Assembly (NCBI GenBank): GCA_002375695.1
Contig: DFMO01000003.1
Location: 265,466-329,465, forward strand
DNA length: 64,000 bases
Direction: 5' to 3'
Source: Flavobacteriaceae bacterium UBA3591
Lineage (GTDB): Bacteria; Bacteroidota; Bacteroidia; Flavobacteriales; Flavobacteriaceae
The notes beneath the pieces were generated by a model, which made no database searches, was not told the DNA's origin, and saw only the letters and a list, made by a program, of their open reading frames with translations. Positions 9,337 through 18,095 of the stretch are shown one piece after another (the stretch's first letter is position 1; each line of letters opens with the position of its first letter). The translations under genes were made by a program, and so were the position numbers.

Positions 9337-11858
9337 TTCATTAATTGAAGGGTCATTCGTTTTATTCTGTCGGCCAATTTTTCTGAAGAAAGCTTTTCGC
9401 GTAACCTATCTGTAATAATTGGGAAACTAAATGGCGTTGCTTTGTCGCACTGTTTCCAAATTATTTCTTGCGTATTAATTCGTTCCAGCGCCTGCCGTAA
9501 TCTACCTTCTTCTAATTGGTGTTCAAAAGTTTCGCGATAGGCTTGAAGATACAAAAGATTATCGGGCTCATAGTCGCGAAAAACATCAAAAAGCAATTGA
9601 CTATTACTTTGTAAATGCTTTGTTTTAATGGTTTTATTTGGATATCCTTGAAAAACAAGTCCGCTAATTACGGCAATATCTCTAAATTTTCTCCGTGCCA
9701 ATTCGGTTGCGTTTAAGCTTTTTTGAAGATCATCGTACAAATAATCTTCCGAAAAAAGATTGTTGTCGAGAACGGTTTGAATGTCTAAAAATTTGTCGCT
9801 TAACAGCTCAAAACCGTAATCGTTATATGCCAACGAAAACGTTATTGGCGAGAGTAAGCTTATGCGATACGCCAGTAAACTACTCATAGCCTCGTGTACA
9901 AAACGGCCCTCAAACGGGTAAAAAAGCGAATGATAACCTTCACGCGTTTTAAAAGTTTCAATTAAAAATTCATTTTCATTAGGTACAATACTTTCGCGTT
10001 CTTGTCTTTTGTAAATATGGCTTAAAGCCTTTAATTCGGGGGTGTTGCGTTTAGGATTTTCGGTAGTGCCATCGGGGAGGCGTGCACTTTGCATTTCTTC
10101 TCGTAAAATTTTACTCATTTGAGAAGAAAGTGGTAAGCGGCCGCCCATAAAACTTACAATATTTGCAGTGCGCTTACTACTTTTTCGCACTTGCGCTTGC
10201 ATTTGCCTTATTCGTACCAACTCTAATGTTCTCCCCCCAAAAACAAAGGTATCGCCAGGTTTCATTTTACTTATAAACCATTCTTCAATAGTACCAATAA
10301 ACCCGCCCGAAACATGTTTTACTAGCATCATAGAATCGCTAACTATGGTTCCAATACTTAGCCGGTGCATCATGGCTATCTGTCTACTTTCAACCTTAAA
10401 AAGGCCTTCGGCGGTAACTTCAACTTTTTTATATTCATCGTAGGCTTGTAAACTCTGGCTACCGATGGTTATAAAATTTAAGCACCAATTCCACTGCTCT
10501 TCGGTAATGCCTTGAAAACAAAAGGTGCTTTTTATTTCGGGGAAAATGTCCTTCGGGAAAAAACCGTTACTTACTGCAAGGGTCACTAAATACTGAATTA
10601 ACACATCAAAACTGAGCAAATACGGAATTCTATCTTCAACTACCTCTTCTTTTACAGCGCGCTTTAAAGCCGAAGCTTCTAACAGTTCTAAAGCGTGGGT
10701 GGGTAAAAAATAAATAACGGATGGCTCACCAGGACGGTGATTGCTGCGCCCGGCACGTTGAAGAAATTTTGCAACCCCTTTGGGCCCACCTATCTGAATT
10801 ACAGTTTCTACGGGTGCAAAATCTACTCCTAAATCGAGACTAGAAGTGGCAACTACGGCCAATAACGACTCATTGCGAATGGCTTGCTCCACCCAAAGCC
10901 TAGTGTCTTTGCCAATACTGCCGTGGTGCATAGCAATTTCGCCAGCAAATTCGGGATGTTTTTCTAATAGTTTCTGAAACCAAATTTCACACTGCCCGCG
11001 AGTATTGGTGAAAATAATCGTGGTTTTACTGGCTTTAATTATGGGTACAATTTCTTCTAAAAGATGTAATCCTAAATGTCCGCGCCATGGGAAGGTTTCC
11101 ATCTTTTTCGGAATAATAGACCGTACTTCAATTTTCGATTTTTGCTTGGCTTTTATTAAAACTGCATTCGCTATGCTGTAGTTTCGACTTTGTTCAACCA
11201 CCAACGAAGATTGGTTCTTGTGTATAGTCGAAGGGCCCAAAAGCACATTCATTGCTTCTTCGAGGTTCCCAATAGTTGCCGAAATTCCCCAAATTCTTAA
11301 AAAAGGTGCGATTGTTTTTAATCGCGAAAGTGCCAACTCCATTTGTACCCCGCGTTTGCTTCCTAAAAGTTCGTGCCATTCGTCTACCACAATTGCCGTT
11401 AGCGTTTTAAAGGTTTTATCGTAGCCTTTTGAAGCTAATAAAAGCATTAAACTTTCGGGAGTGGTAATTAACAAATCTGGCATTTGGCGTTTTTGCCTTG
11501 CACGTTCACTTTGTGGGGTATCCCCAGTGCGTATTCCTACCGTTAAGCCCGTTTCTAAATCGTCTGCAAATCGCTGCGCCGCTTGTTGAATTTCAACCGA
11601 AAGGGCGCGTAATGGTGTTATCCAAATTGCCTTAATGCCCTTTTGGTGTTTTGTTTTATAATTGGGATTGTCTTTTAAATACTGAAGCACGATAGGCACC
11701 CATAACGCATATGTTTTTCCACTACCCGTTGGTGCATTTAACAAACCGTTTTTCCCACTCAAAAAAGCTTTCCAGGTTTTGTGCTGAAATGGAAATGCCT
11801 TCCATGATTTGGATTGAAACCAAGCATTAGCGATGTTTATTAAATCTTTATTATTCAA
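9333..11858 (-). CDS. Ligase-associated DEXH-box helicase (Lhr-like)
   Basis: 841 residues. Superfamily 2 helicase of the Lhr class: Walker A APTGSGKT (42-49), TPLRALS, TGDTPQSER, DEWH box (159-162), SATIGN, and the second RecA lobe with QRAGRSNHRPG. A long C-terminal region typical of Lhr follows. It is the helicase of the ligase-associated repair cassette and sits between the ligase (11 bases upstream) and pdeM (4-base overlap). No ATG is available near the expected N terminus; the first start is TTG at 11858, giving MNNKDLINIANAWF, which fits family N termini. The protein probably opens or remodels nucleic acid at a damage site for the neighbouring nucleases and ligase. Confidence 0.93.
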   Translation of the reverse strand: MNNKDLINIANAWFQSKSWKAFPFQHKTWKAFLSGKNGLLNAPTGSGKTYALWVPIVLQYLKDNPNYKTKHQKGIKAIWITPLRALSVEIQQAAQRFADDLETGLTVGIRTGDTPQSERARQKRQMPDLLITTPESLMLLLASKGYDKTFKTLTAIVVDEWHELLGSKRGVQMELALSRLKTIAPFLRIWGISATIGNLEEAMNVLLGPSTIHKNQSSLVVEQSRNYSIANAVLIKAKQKSKIEVRSIIPKKMETFPWRGHLGLHLLEEIVPIIKASKTTIIFTNTRGQCEIWFQKLLEKHPEFAGEIAMHHGSIGKDTRLWVEQAIRNESLLAVVATSSLDLGVDFAPVETVIQIGGPKGVAKFLQRAGRSNHRPGEPSVIYFLPTHALELLEASALKRAVKEEVVEDRIPYLLSFDVLIQYLVTLAVSNGFFPKDIFPEIKSTFCFQGITEEQWNWCLNFITIGSQSLQAYDEYKKVEVTAEGLFKVESRQIAMMHRLSIGTIVSDSMMLVKHVSGGFIGTIEEWFISKMKPGDTFVFGGRTLELVRIRQMQAQVRKSSKRTANIVSFMGGRLPLSSQMSKILREEMQSARLPDGTTENPKRNTPELKALSHIYKRQERESIVPNENEFLIETFKTREGYHSLFYPFEGRFVHEAMSSLLAYRISLLSPITFSLAYNDYGFELLSDKFLDIQTVLDNNLFSEDYLYDDLQKSLNATELARRKFRDIAVISGLVFQGYPNKTIKTKHLQSNSQLLFDVFRDYEPDNLLYLQAYRETFEHQLEEGRLRQALERINTQEIIWKQCDKATPFSFPIITDRLREKLSSEKLADRIKRMTLQLMK

Positions 11859-11869
11859 TTTGTTTTTAG

Positions 11870-13462
11870 TTATTTCGGTATTAAAGCCTTTAAATCATCG
11901 AGCGTATTGGCTTCTTCTATTGGCTTGTCTTTTCGCCATCGTAATATTCTCGGGAAACGTGTTGCAATGCCGCTTTTATGTCTACTACTTTCGGCAATTC
12001 CCTCAAAAGCTATTTCAAAAACATGATGTGGGGTAACACTCCGCACAGGCCCAAAACGTTCAATTGTATTGCGTTTAATCCAATTGTCAACCTGTCTAAA
12101 TTCTGCATCGGTCAATCCTGAATATGCCTTCGCAAACGTTACCAATTCGCCATTATTCCAAAGGGCGAATGTGTAATCTGTATATAAGTTGGCACGTCTT
12201 CCATGACCACGCATGGCATAAGTTAAAACTGCATCGATAGTAAATGGATCTGTTTTCCATTTCCACCAATCGCCTTTTTTTCTTCCCACTAAATACGGCG
12301 AATTTTTTCGCTTAAGCATTAGTCCTTCGCTGCGTTTTTCTCTTGAAAGTTTGCGCTCTGCTGCGGCGTCTTCCCAAGTTTTAAAACTCATGGTTTCACT
12401 TAAAAAAAGTCCAATTTGGTCGCAATTACACTCCTCAATTAATTTGTCTAAAATTTTTCTTCTTTCTGAAAACGGCTTTTGCCGAATGTCTTCTCCGTTC
12501 CATTCCAGCAAATCGTATGCGTTTAAAATTACTGGTGTTTTTTCTAACAATGCTTTCGAAAGATTTTTTCTACCAATGCGCGTTTGCAAAGCGTTAAAAT
12601 TGCCAATTTCGCCATCAACAAAAGGTAAAATTTCGCCATCTATAACGGTACCATTTGGAATTTCTGAAAGAAAACGTTGAAATTCGGGATATTTATCGGT
12701 CACCAATTCTTCACCTCGCGACCATACAAAAACCTCGTCGTTTCTAATAATTACTTGACTGCGAATGCCATCCCATTTATGTTCAAAACTCCAATTGGAA
12801 ATTGGATCTAAAGCTTCCTGAAAATTATCTTCCACTGCGTAGGCCAAATAAAAAGGATAGGGTTTACTAAGGTAATCTTCGGCGTTGTGTTCTAAAATTA
12901 GTTTTTTAAAAGTAGTGGTTTCGGGTGTCCAGTTTCCCATTAATTTATAGGCCAAAACATCTTCGTCAATATTGGTGGCTTTTGCCAATGCCCGGGTCAT
13001 CAATTTTTGACTAACCCCAATTCTAAAGCTACCGGTGAGAATTTTGTTAAAAACAAATCTTTCAAAATAGTTTAAAGCCAACCAATTGTCGTGTAAATAC
13101 TGTTTTTTTTCTTCTTCTGAAAGCGTTCGTAATTCAATAATTTCTGCTACAAATTGTGAAAGTGATTTTTCCGAATGTTTTTCGGAAGTTGGTAAAATTA
13201 ATGCAATCGTCTCGGCCAAATCGCCTACTATGTGGTAACTCTCCTCGAAAAGCCAAAGCGGAATACCGCTAATTTCGGTTGCCCACTGTCTCAATAAGGT
13301 TGTGTTTACGGGTCGTTTTGGGCGCCTGTGCGAAAGTATTGCAATAGTCCACAGTTTGTCCTCATCCTTCGCCTGTTGAAAATAAACAGTAAGCGCCGCA
13401 ACCTTTTCATTGGTTTTATTGGTGCTATCGAGCTTTTTTATGAGTTGTGCAAAATCTTTCAC
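11870..13462 (-). CDS. ATP-dependent DNA ligase (ligase-associated cassette)
   Basis: 530 residues. Order of parts: helical N-terminal DNA-binding domain (1-200), adenylation domain with EHKWDGIR (active-site Lys229), DGE (275-277), EGLMLKRK (379-386) and the GDWWKWKTD motif (397-405), then an OB-fold domain to the end. This is the bacterial ligase B/C-like family that accompanies the exonuclease-helicase-PdeM set, additional to the NAD-dependent replicative LigA. Translation begins at GTG 13462; no ATG fits. It starts 3 bases after the exonuclease stop. Role: sealing breaks after processing by its neighbours. Confidence 0.93.
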   Translation of the reverse strand: MKDFAQLIKKLDSTNKTNEKVAALTVYFQQAKDEDKLWTIAILSHRRPKRPVNTTLLRQWATEISGIPLWLFEESYHIVGDLAETIALILPTSEKHSEKSLSQFVAEIIELRTLSEEEKKQYLHDNWLALNYFERFVFNKILTGSFRIGVSQKLMTRALAKATNIDEDVLAYKLMGNWTPETTTFKKLILEHNAEDYLSKPYPFYLAYAVEDNFQEALDPISNWSFEHKWDGIRSQVIIRNDEVFVWSRGEELVTDKYPEFQRFLSEIPNGTVIDGEILPFVDGEIGNFNALQTRIGRKNLSKALLEKTPVILNAYDLLEWNGEDIRQKPFSERRKILDKLIEECNCDQIGLFLSETMSFKTWEDAAAERKLSREKRSEGLMLKRKNSPYLVGRKKGDWWKWKTDPFTIDAVLTYAMRGHGRRANLYTDYTFALWNNGELVTFAKAYSGLTDAEFRQVDNWIKRNTIERFGPVRSVTPHHVFEIAFEGIAESSRHKSGIATRFPRILRWRKDKPIEEANTLDDLKALIPK

Positions 13463-13465
13463 TTA

Positions 13466-14506
13466 TTAATCTTTCTTTTCAAGTTTTTGGTCTGTGATTG
13501 TAGCTGAGGCAGTTTCGGAACTCTCTTCTTCGTATTGTGTTTTTTCGGTACGGGCGTCGTACCCTAACTCTTCTCTTAAATAGCGCGAAAAGATATCGGT
13601 ATAACCGTGGGTAGCAATAATTTTTTCGCAGCCTGTAGCATCAATTGCAGCGAGTAATCCCTCCCAGTCTGCGTGGTCGCTTAAAACAAAACCTTTATCG
13701 ATAGCTCGTCGACGGCGTGCCCCGCGAAACGTCATCCACCCACTTGCCGAAGCCGTGACATACGGAACCATTTTACGAATCCACGTGCTGCCGTGAGCGC
13801 TGGGAGGCGCCACCACAATATTTCCTTTTATTTCTTCTTTGGTGGTGTTGCGAGTAATTAAAGAAGTTTCGGGTAGCTTGTAGTTTGCGCGCACCACTTC
13901 GGACATATTTTCAACTGCACCGTGGGTGTAGATTTTCCCGATAGAAGTGTCTAAATGTTTTAACAATCGTTGTGCTTTTCCTAAACTATATCCAAAGAGT
14001 ACAGAGGTTTTTCCTTCATCTTTATTTGTAGTCCACCAGTTGTTGATATCGTTAAAAACTTCGGCTTGAGGCGTCCATTTAAAAGCGGGTAGACCAAAGG
14101 TACATTCGGTAATAAAAGTATGGCATTTTACGGGTTGGTATACTTCGGCTAAGCCATCGTCTTCGGTTTTAAAGTCGCCTGTAAAAACCCATATTTCACC
14201 TTTATATTCAACTCTTACCTGCGAAGAAGCAATAATATGACCCGCAGGATGAAGCGAAAATTTAACGCCATTAATGGTAAAAGTTTCATTCCAAGCCTTG
14301 CCGGTTACCGAAATATCACCCAACCTGTGTTTTATAATAGGCACATTGTTATGATGGGTAATATAATGCTTATGACCCCAGCGACTGTGGTCTGCATGCC
14401 CGTGCGTGATAATACATTTATCCACAGGTTTCCAAGCATCTATGTATACATTTGCCTGTTGGCAGTAAATTCCTTTATCGTTAAAAACAAGTAATGGTTG
14501 CGTCAT
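13466..14506 (-). CDS. Ligase-associated DNA damage response exonuclease (MBL fold)
   Basis: 346 residues. Metallo-beta-lactamase fold with HGHADH (35-40), HPAGHI (86-91), FTGDF (108-112) and a late LSDHADW segment, the pattern of the beta-CASP nuclease branch related to SNM1 and mRNA 3' processing factors. First gene of the four-gene ligase-associated cassette and therefore next to its promoter, although I see no clear TAnnTTTG in the 168 bases upstream. The C-terminal 25 residues are acidic, Ser/Thr-rich and likely disordered. Predicted to trim DNA ends before ligation. Confidence 0.92.
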   Translation of the reverse strand: MTQPLLVFNDKGIYCQQANVYIDAWKPVDKCIITHGHADHSRWGHKHYITHHNNVPIIKHRLGDISVTGKAWNETFTINGVKFSLHPAGHIIASSQVRVEYKGEIWVFTGDFKTEDDGLAEVYQPVKCHTFITECTFGLPAFKWTPQAEVFNDINNWWTTNKDEGKTSVLFGYSLGKAQRLLKHLDTSIGKIYTHGAVENMSEVVRANYKLPETSLITRNTTKEEIKGNIVVAPPSAHGSTWIRKMVPYVTASASGWMTFRGARRRRAIDKGFVLSDHADWEGLLAAIDATGCEKIIATHGYTDIFSRYLREELGYDARTEKTQYEEESSETASATITDQKLEKKD

Positions 14507-14648
14507 TTTACTCTTTCTTGCACTTTAAAAATAGTAAAAGCCATTAAGGCAATACTTTATATTAAGAAAAGTTTAGGGCGAGATAAGGATTAGCGATTTT
14601 TATAAAAAAACTTAAACCGAATAGTACACATTGCATTGTAAATCGTTT

Positions 14649-14656
14649 TATATTTG
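14649..14656 (+). promoter_or_regulatory. -7 element upstream of the TerB-like gene
   Basis: TATATTTG matches TAnnTTTG, 18 bases before the ATG. TTG triplets at 14631 and 14636 lie somewhat close for an ideal -33 element. Confidence 0.45.
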
Positions 14657-14674
14657 TAATTTAAAATCTAAATT

Positions 14675-15100
14675 ATGTCGTTTACAGATTTATTTGAGAG
14701 TGGGGAGCATTCCCGAAATTTAGGACATTTTGCATCTATTGCAAATATGGCTTCCGTTAATGGCACCATTAACGAAGAAGAAGAAAGATTGTTAAAACGA
14801 TTTGCGAGAAAACTCGATATTGTTGAATCTGAATATGAAGAAGTTTTAAAAAATCCAGGGAAATACCCTATAAATCCTCCAAATGATGCCGAGCGTAGAT
14901 TAGAACGTATTCACGATCTTTTTGAAATGATTTTTGCAGATCACCAAATTGATGATCACGAGCGTTTTTTGATTGAAAAATATGCTATTGGGCTTGGGTA
15001 CGATGTTAAAACTGCGCAACACCTTATTAAGCGTTCTATTGAAATTTATACTGGCGGTTTAGATTTGGAAGATTACCGTTACCTATTAAACAAAGAATAA
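14675..15100 (+). CDS. TerB-like protein
   Basis: 141 residues, all helical and acidic, with the duplicated TerB-type pattern: NMASVNGTINEEEERLLKRF near residue 30 and IFADHQIDDHERFLIEKYA near residue 90. Each contains an Asp/Glu-rich loop between helices that could bind a metal. TerB domains were named for tellurite resistance, but stand-alone short forms like this are widespread and their job is unknown; there is no ter operon nearby. Monocistronic, ending before a strong hairpin shared with fbp. Confidence 0.75.
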   Translation: MSFTDLFESGEHSRNLGHFASIANMASVNGTINEEEERLLKRFARKLDIVESEYEEVLKNPGKYPINPPNDAERRLERIHDLFEMIFADHQIDDHERFLIEKYAIGLGYDVKTAQHLIKRSIEIYTGGLDLEDYRYLLNKE

Positions 15101-15121
15101 AATAGAATTCACTAAAAATTA

Positions 15122-15156
15122 AAACCCCGAAACTTCAAAAATTTCGGGGTTTCTTT
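15122..15156. terminator. Bidirectional terminator between the TerB-like gene and fbp
   Basis: An 11-base stem, AAACCCCGAAA (15122-15132) pairing with TTTCGGGGTTT (15142-15152), has a 9-base loop. A T-rich tail follows on the plus strand and A-rich sequence lies on the other side, so it can serve both convergent genes. Confidence 0.8.
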
Positions 15157-16162
15157 ATTTTGAATTTTTCATAAACTCTTCCGCTTTTTCGACCATATTG
15201 ATACTTCCGCAGAAAAAGGGCACGCGTTGATGCAGTTGGGTAGGTTGAATTTCCATAATTCTGTTAAAGCCGTCGCTGGCCTTTCCTCCGGCTTGCTCGG
15301 CAAGCATTGCCATTGGGTTACACTCGTACAACAAACGCAGTTTTCCGTTAGGATCTTTTGATGTATTTGGGTAAATATAAATACCACCTTTAATCATATT
15401 TCTGTGAAAATCTGAAACCAAAGAACCTATATATCGCGAAGTATACGGTCTATCTTCCTCTTCCTTTTGGCAGTATTTAATATAGTCTTTTACGCCCTGC
15501 GGAAAGTGAACATAGTTACCCTCGTTTACCGAATAGATATTACCATCTTCGGGAAATTTCATATTAGGATGCGATAAATAGTAAGTACCAATTGCGGGGT
15601 TTAATGTAAAACCATTTACACCGTGACCAGTTGTATAAACAATCATGGTAGAGGTACCGTAAACAATATATCCTGCGGCTACCTGGTTAATACCCGGTTG
15701 CAGAAAATCATCGATGGTTACCGGCGTACCAGAAGGGGTAACACGTCTAAAGACTGAAAAAATTGTACCTACCGAAACGTTTACGTCTATGTTTGATGAG
15801 CCATCTAAAGGATCAATTAAAACAACGTATTTATTGTCGTTTTTTTCGTTTCGGCCAGTAATGGTAATAAAATCGTCTTCCTCTTCGCTTGCAATACCGC
15901 AAACAATTTCTCTATTTGTAAGGGTATTTATAAAAACTTCGTTAGCAAATACATCTAGTTTTTGCTGATCTTCGCCTTGAATATTTGTGTCGCCAGCAGT
16001 GCCTAAAATATCTACCAATCCGGCTTTATTTACTTTGTGATTTACAACTTTAGCCGCTAATCGAATAGAATTTATAAGTCGGGAAAGCTCGCCAGACGAA
16101 TATTTAAATTCACTTTGATTTTCAATTATAAATTCACCGAGAGACTGATTTATTTTTGCCAT
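15155..16162 (-). CDS. fbp: Fructose-1,6-bisphosphatase, class 1
   Basis: 335 residues, the normal class 1 length. It hydrolyses fructose 1,6-bisphosphate to fructose 6-phosphate in gluconeogenesis. The metal and phosphate site DPLDGSSNID lies at 117-126, preceded by SEEE (92-95), and the substrate region with GGIYIYP and the late EQAGGKASDG are in place. ATG at 16160-16162. It converges with the TerB-like gene across a shared terminator and is divergent from the acetyltransferase gene, with 126 bases between them. No sign of damage. Confidence 0.95.
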   Translation of the reverse strand: MAKINQSLGEFIIENQSEFKYSSGELSRLINSIRLAAKVVNHKVNKAGLVDILGTAGDTNIQGEDQQKLDVFANEVFINTLTNREIVCGIASEEEDDFITITGRNEKNDNKYVVLIDPLDGSSNIDVNVSVGTIFSVFRRVTPSGTPVTIDDFLQPGINQVAAGYIVYGTSTMIVYTTGHGVNGFTLNPAIGTYYLSHPNMKFPEDGNIYSVNEGNYVHFPQGVKDYIKYCQKEEEDRPYTSRYIGSLVSDFHRNMIKGGIYIYPNTSKDPNGKLRLLYECNPMAMLAEQAGGKASDGFNRIMEIQPTQLHQRVPFFCGSINMVEKAEEFMKNSK

Positions 16163-16288
16163 GAAGTTTTAAGGTATCCTGAATTTCACGCAAATATCGT
16201 GATTTTTAAGAAATTGAACCGATATTTGTTGAGGGAAATAAAAATTCAATTTTAAATAGTAAAAAATTAGCAACTAATCGTTCAAACC

Positions 16289-16774
16289 ATGGAGATACGA
16301 AAAGCCACAAAAGAAGATATGCCGCAAGTTTTAGAGCTAATTAAAGAGCTTGCTATTTTTGAAAAAGAACCCAATGCTGTTGAAATTACGGTGGCCCATT
16401 TGGAAAGTGAAGGTTTTTGTGAAAACCCTCTTTTTACTTGCTTTGTGGCCGAAAAACAAACAAATAACAGCCATAAAGAAATTGTAGGCGCTGCACTAAT
16501 TTATTTTCGGTTTTCTACGTGGAAAGGACGAACGCTTCATTTGGAAGATTTAATTGTAAAAGAATCTGAAAGAGGCAAAGGCATAGGCCAAGCTCTTTAT
16601 AAAAAAGTTATGCAATTTGCTTATAAAAACAATTTAAAACGAGTAGCTTGGGATGTACTCGATTGGAACGATGGAGCTATTCGGTTTTATGAACGCAGCG
16701 GGGCAACCATTATGAAAGAGTGGCGCGTAGTACATATGACTGAAGAGGGAATAAAAAATTTTGTAAAACAGTAG
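16289..16774 (+). CDS. GNAT family N-acetyltransferase
   Basis: 161 residues. Acetyl-CoA-dependent acyltransferase fold: the N-terminal RKATKEDMPQVLELIKELA helix, strands around residues 60-85, and the acetyl-CoA pyrophosphate loop ESERGKGIGQALYKK (about 92-106), followed by WDVLDWNDGAIRFYERSGA, which is typical of the diamine/amino-acid acetyltransferase branch. Substrate unknown. The gene is 15 bases upstream of aspartate kinase on the same strand, so they are probably one transcript, but this need not mean a shared pathway. Confidence 0.88.
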   Translation: MEIRKATKEDMPQVLELIKELAIFEKEPNAVEITVAHLESEGFCENPLFTCFVAEKQTNNSHKEIVGAALIYFRFSTWKGRTLHLEDLIVKESERGKGIGQALYKKVMQFAYKNNLKRVAWDVLDWNDGAIRFYERSGATIMKEWRVVHMTEEGIKNFVKQ

Positions 16775-16789
16775 CAGATAAAACGATAA

Positions 16790-18046
16790 ATGAAGGTATT
16801 TAAATTTGGAGGAGCATCTACAAAAGATGCCCAATGTATTAAAAATGTAGTTTCGGTAATAAAGCAAACTGGCGAAAAAGATTTAGTAGTAGTCGTTTCG
16901 GCAATGGGAAAAATGACAAATGCTTTAGAAACTGTTGTTAATACATATTTTTCAAATCGGGTTAATACCAAAGATGCGCTACGAGTGGTTTATAATTATC
17001 ACTTCGATATTTTAAAAGATTTATTTGAAACAACTTCGCATATTGTTTTTGAGGAGGTTGGAAATTTATTCACCCAATTACGTCAGTTTTTAGAAACGAA
17101 TAAGTCAAAAAATCACCCTTTTGTTTACGACCAAGTTGTATCCTACGGCGAAATAATTTCGTCTGTTATCATTTCACATTACTTTACCGAAAACGGAATT
17201 GCAAACACCTGTTTGGATGTAAGACATTGTATTATTACCGATGATAATTATCGCGATGCCAACATTGACTGGGAAAAAACACAAAGCAAAATTTCAGAAA
17301 AAGTATCTAAGCAAGGCATAACGGTAACCCAAGGATTTTTAGGTGCCGAAATAGAAAATAATTTTACAACCACTTTGGGTAGGGAAGGAAGCGATTATAG
17401 TGCTGCTGTTTTTGCCTACTGTTTAAATACCGAATGTGTAACCATTTGGAAAGATGTTCCGGGAGTTTTAAATGCCGATCCGCGGTACTTTGAGCAAACC
17501 CAACTTTTAAATCAGATAAGCTATCGTGAAGCCATTGAGCTTGCTTTTTACGGTGCCTCTGTAATTCATCCCAAAACGTTGCAACCCTTACAACGCAAAG
17601 AAATTCCGCTTTATGTAAAATCTTTTTACAATCCTACGGCACCAGGAACGTGTGTGGGGAAAGGCGAAAGATTAGACCCTAAAGTATCGTGTTTTATTTT
17701 AAAAAAGAACCTCGTATTAATTTCGTTATCTTCATTAGATTTTTCATTTATGGTAGAAGATAATATTGGCGATGTGTTTAAACTGCTTCACAAATGCCAA
17801 ATGAAGGTAGAATTAATACAAAATTCGGCAATTAGTTTTTCGGTATGTGTAAGCGATAAATTCAACAATTTAGAATCGCTACTCACCAAGCTACGCGAAA
17901 AATTTTCGGTAAAATGGAATGAAAATGTTACCCTCTACACCATTCGGCATTTTAAGCCAGCAGAATTAAAGGCACTTGCCGAAAATAAAAACGTACTTTT
18001 AAAACAGCAAAGCAAAGAAACTGTACAGTTAGTTATTAAAGAATAG
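16790..18046 (+). CDS. lysC: Aspartate kinase (monofunctional)
   Basis: 418 residues. Phosphorylates aspartate, the first step towards lysine, threonine and methionine. The kinase N terminus is KFGGAS (5-10; the commoner form is KFGGTS), with SYGE (118-121) and GREGSD (197-202) binding substrates and ATP. Residues 300-390 hold two ACT-like regulatory units, so feedback control by an end-product amino acid is expected. There is no fused homoserine dehydrogenase. ATG at 16790 follows the GNAT gene closely. The tail after the ACT region (about 20 residues) is polar and unassigned. Confidence 0.9.
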   Translation: MKVFKFGGASTKDAQCIKNVVSVIKQTGEKDLVVVVSAMGKMTNALETVVNTYFSNRVNTKDALRVVYNYHFDILKDLFETTSHIVFEEVGNLFTQLRQFLETNKSKNHPFVYDQVVSYGEIISSVIISHYFTENGIANTCLDVRHCIITDDNYRDANIDWEKTQSKISEKVSKQGITVTQGFLGAEIENNFTTTLGREGSDYSAAVFAYCLNTECVTIWKDVPGVLNADPRYFEQTQLLNQISYREAIELAFYGASVIHPKTLQPLQRKEIPLYVKSFYNPTAPGTCVGKGERLDPKVSCFILKKNLVLISLSSLDFSFMVEDNIGDVFKLLHKCQMKVELIQNSAISFSVCVSDKFNNLESLLTKLREKFSVKWNENVTLYTIRHFKPAELKALAENKNVLLKQQSKETVQLVIKE

Positions 18047-18061
18047 TATTCATGGTTTCTG

Positions 18062-18069
18062 TATCTTTG
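18062..18069 (+). promoter_or_regulatory. -7 element upstream of the two-domain acyltransferase
   Basis: TATCTTTG fits TAnnTTTG and lies 26 bases before the ATG, in the short gap after lysC. No good -33 TTG is visible. Confidence 0.45.
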
Positions 18070-18095
18070 TTTCATTCAAACAACCAAAAAGTTTC

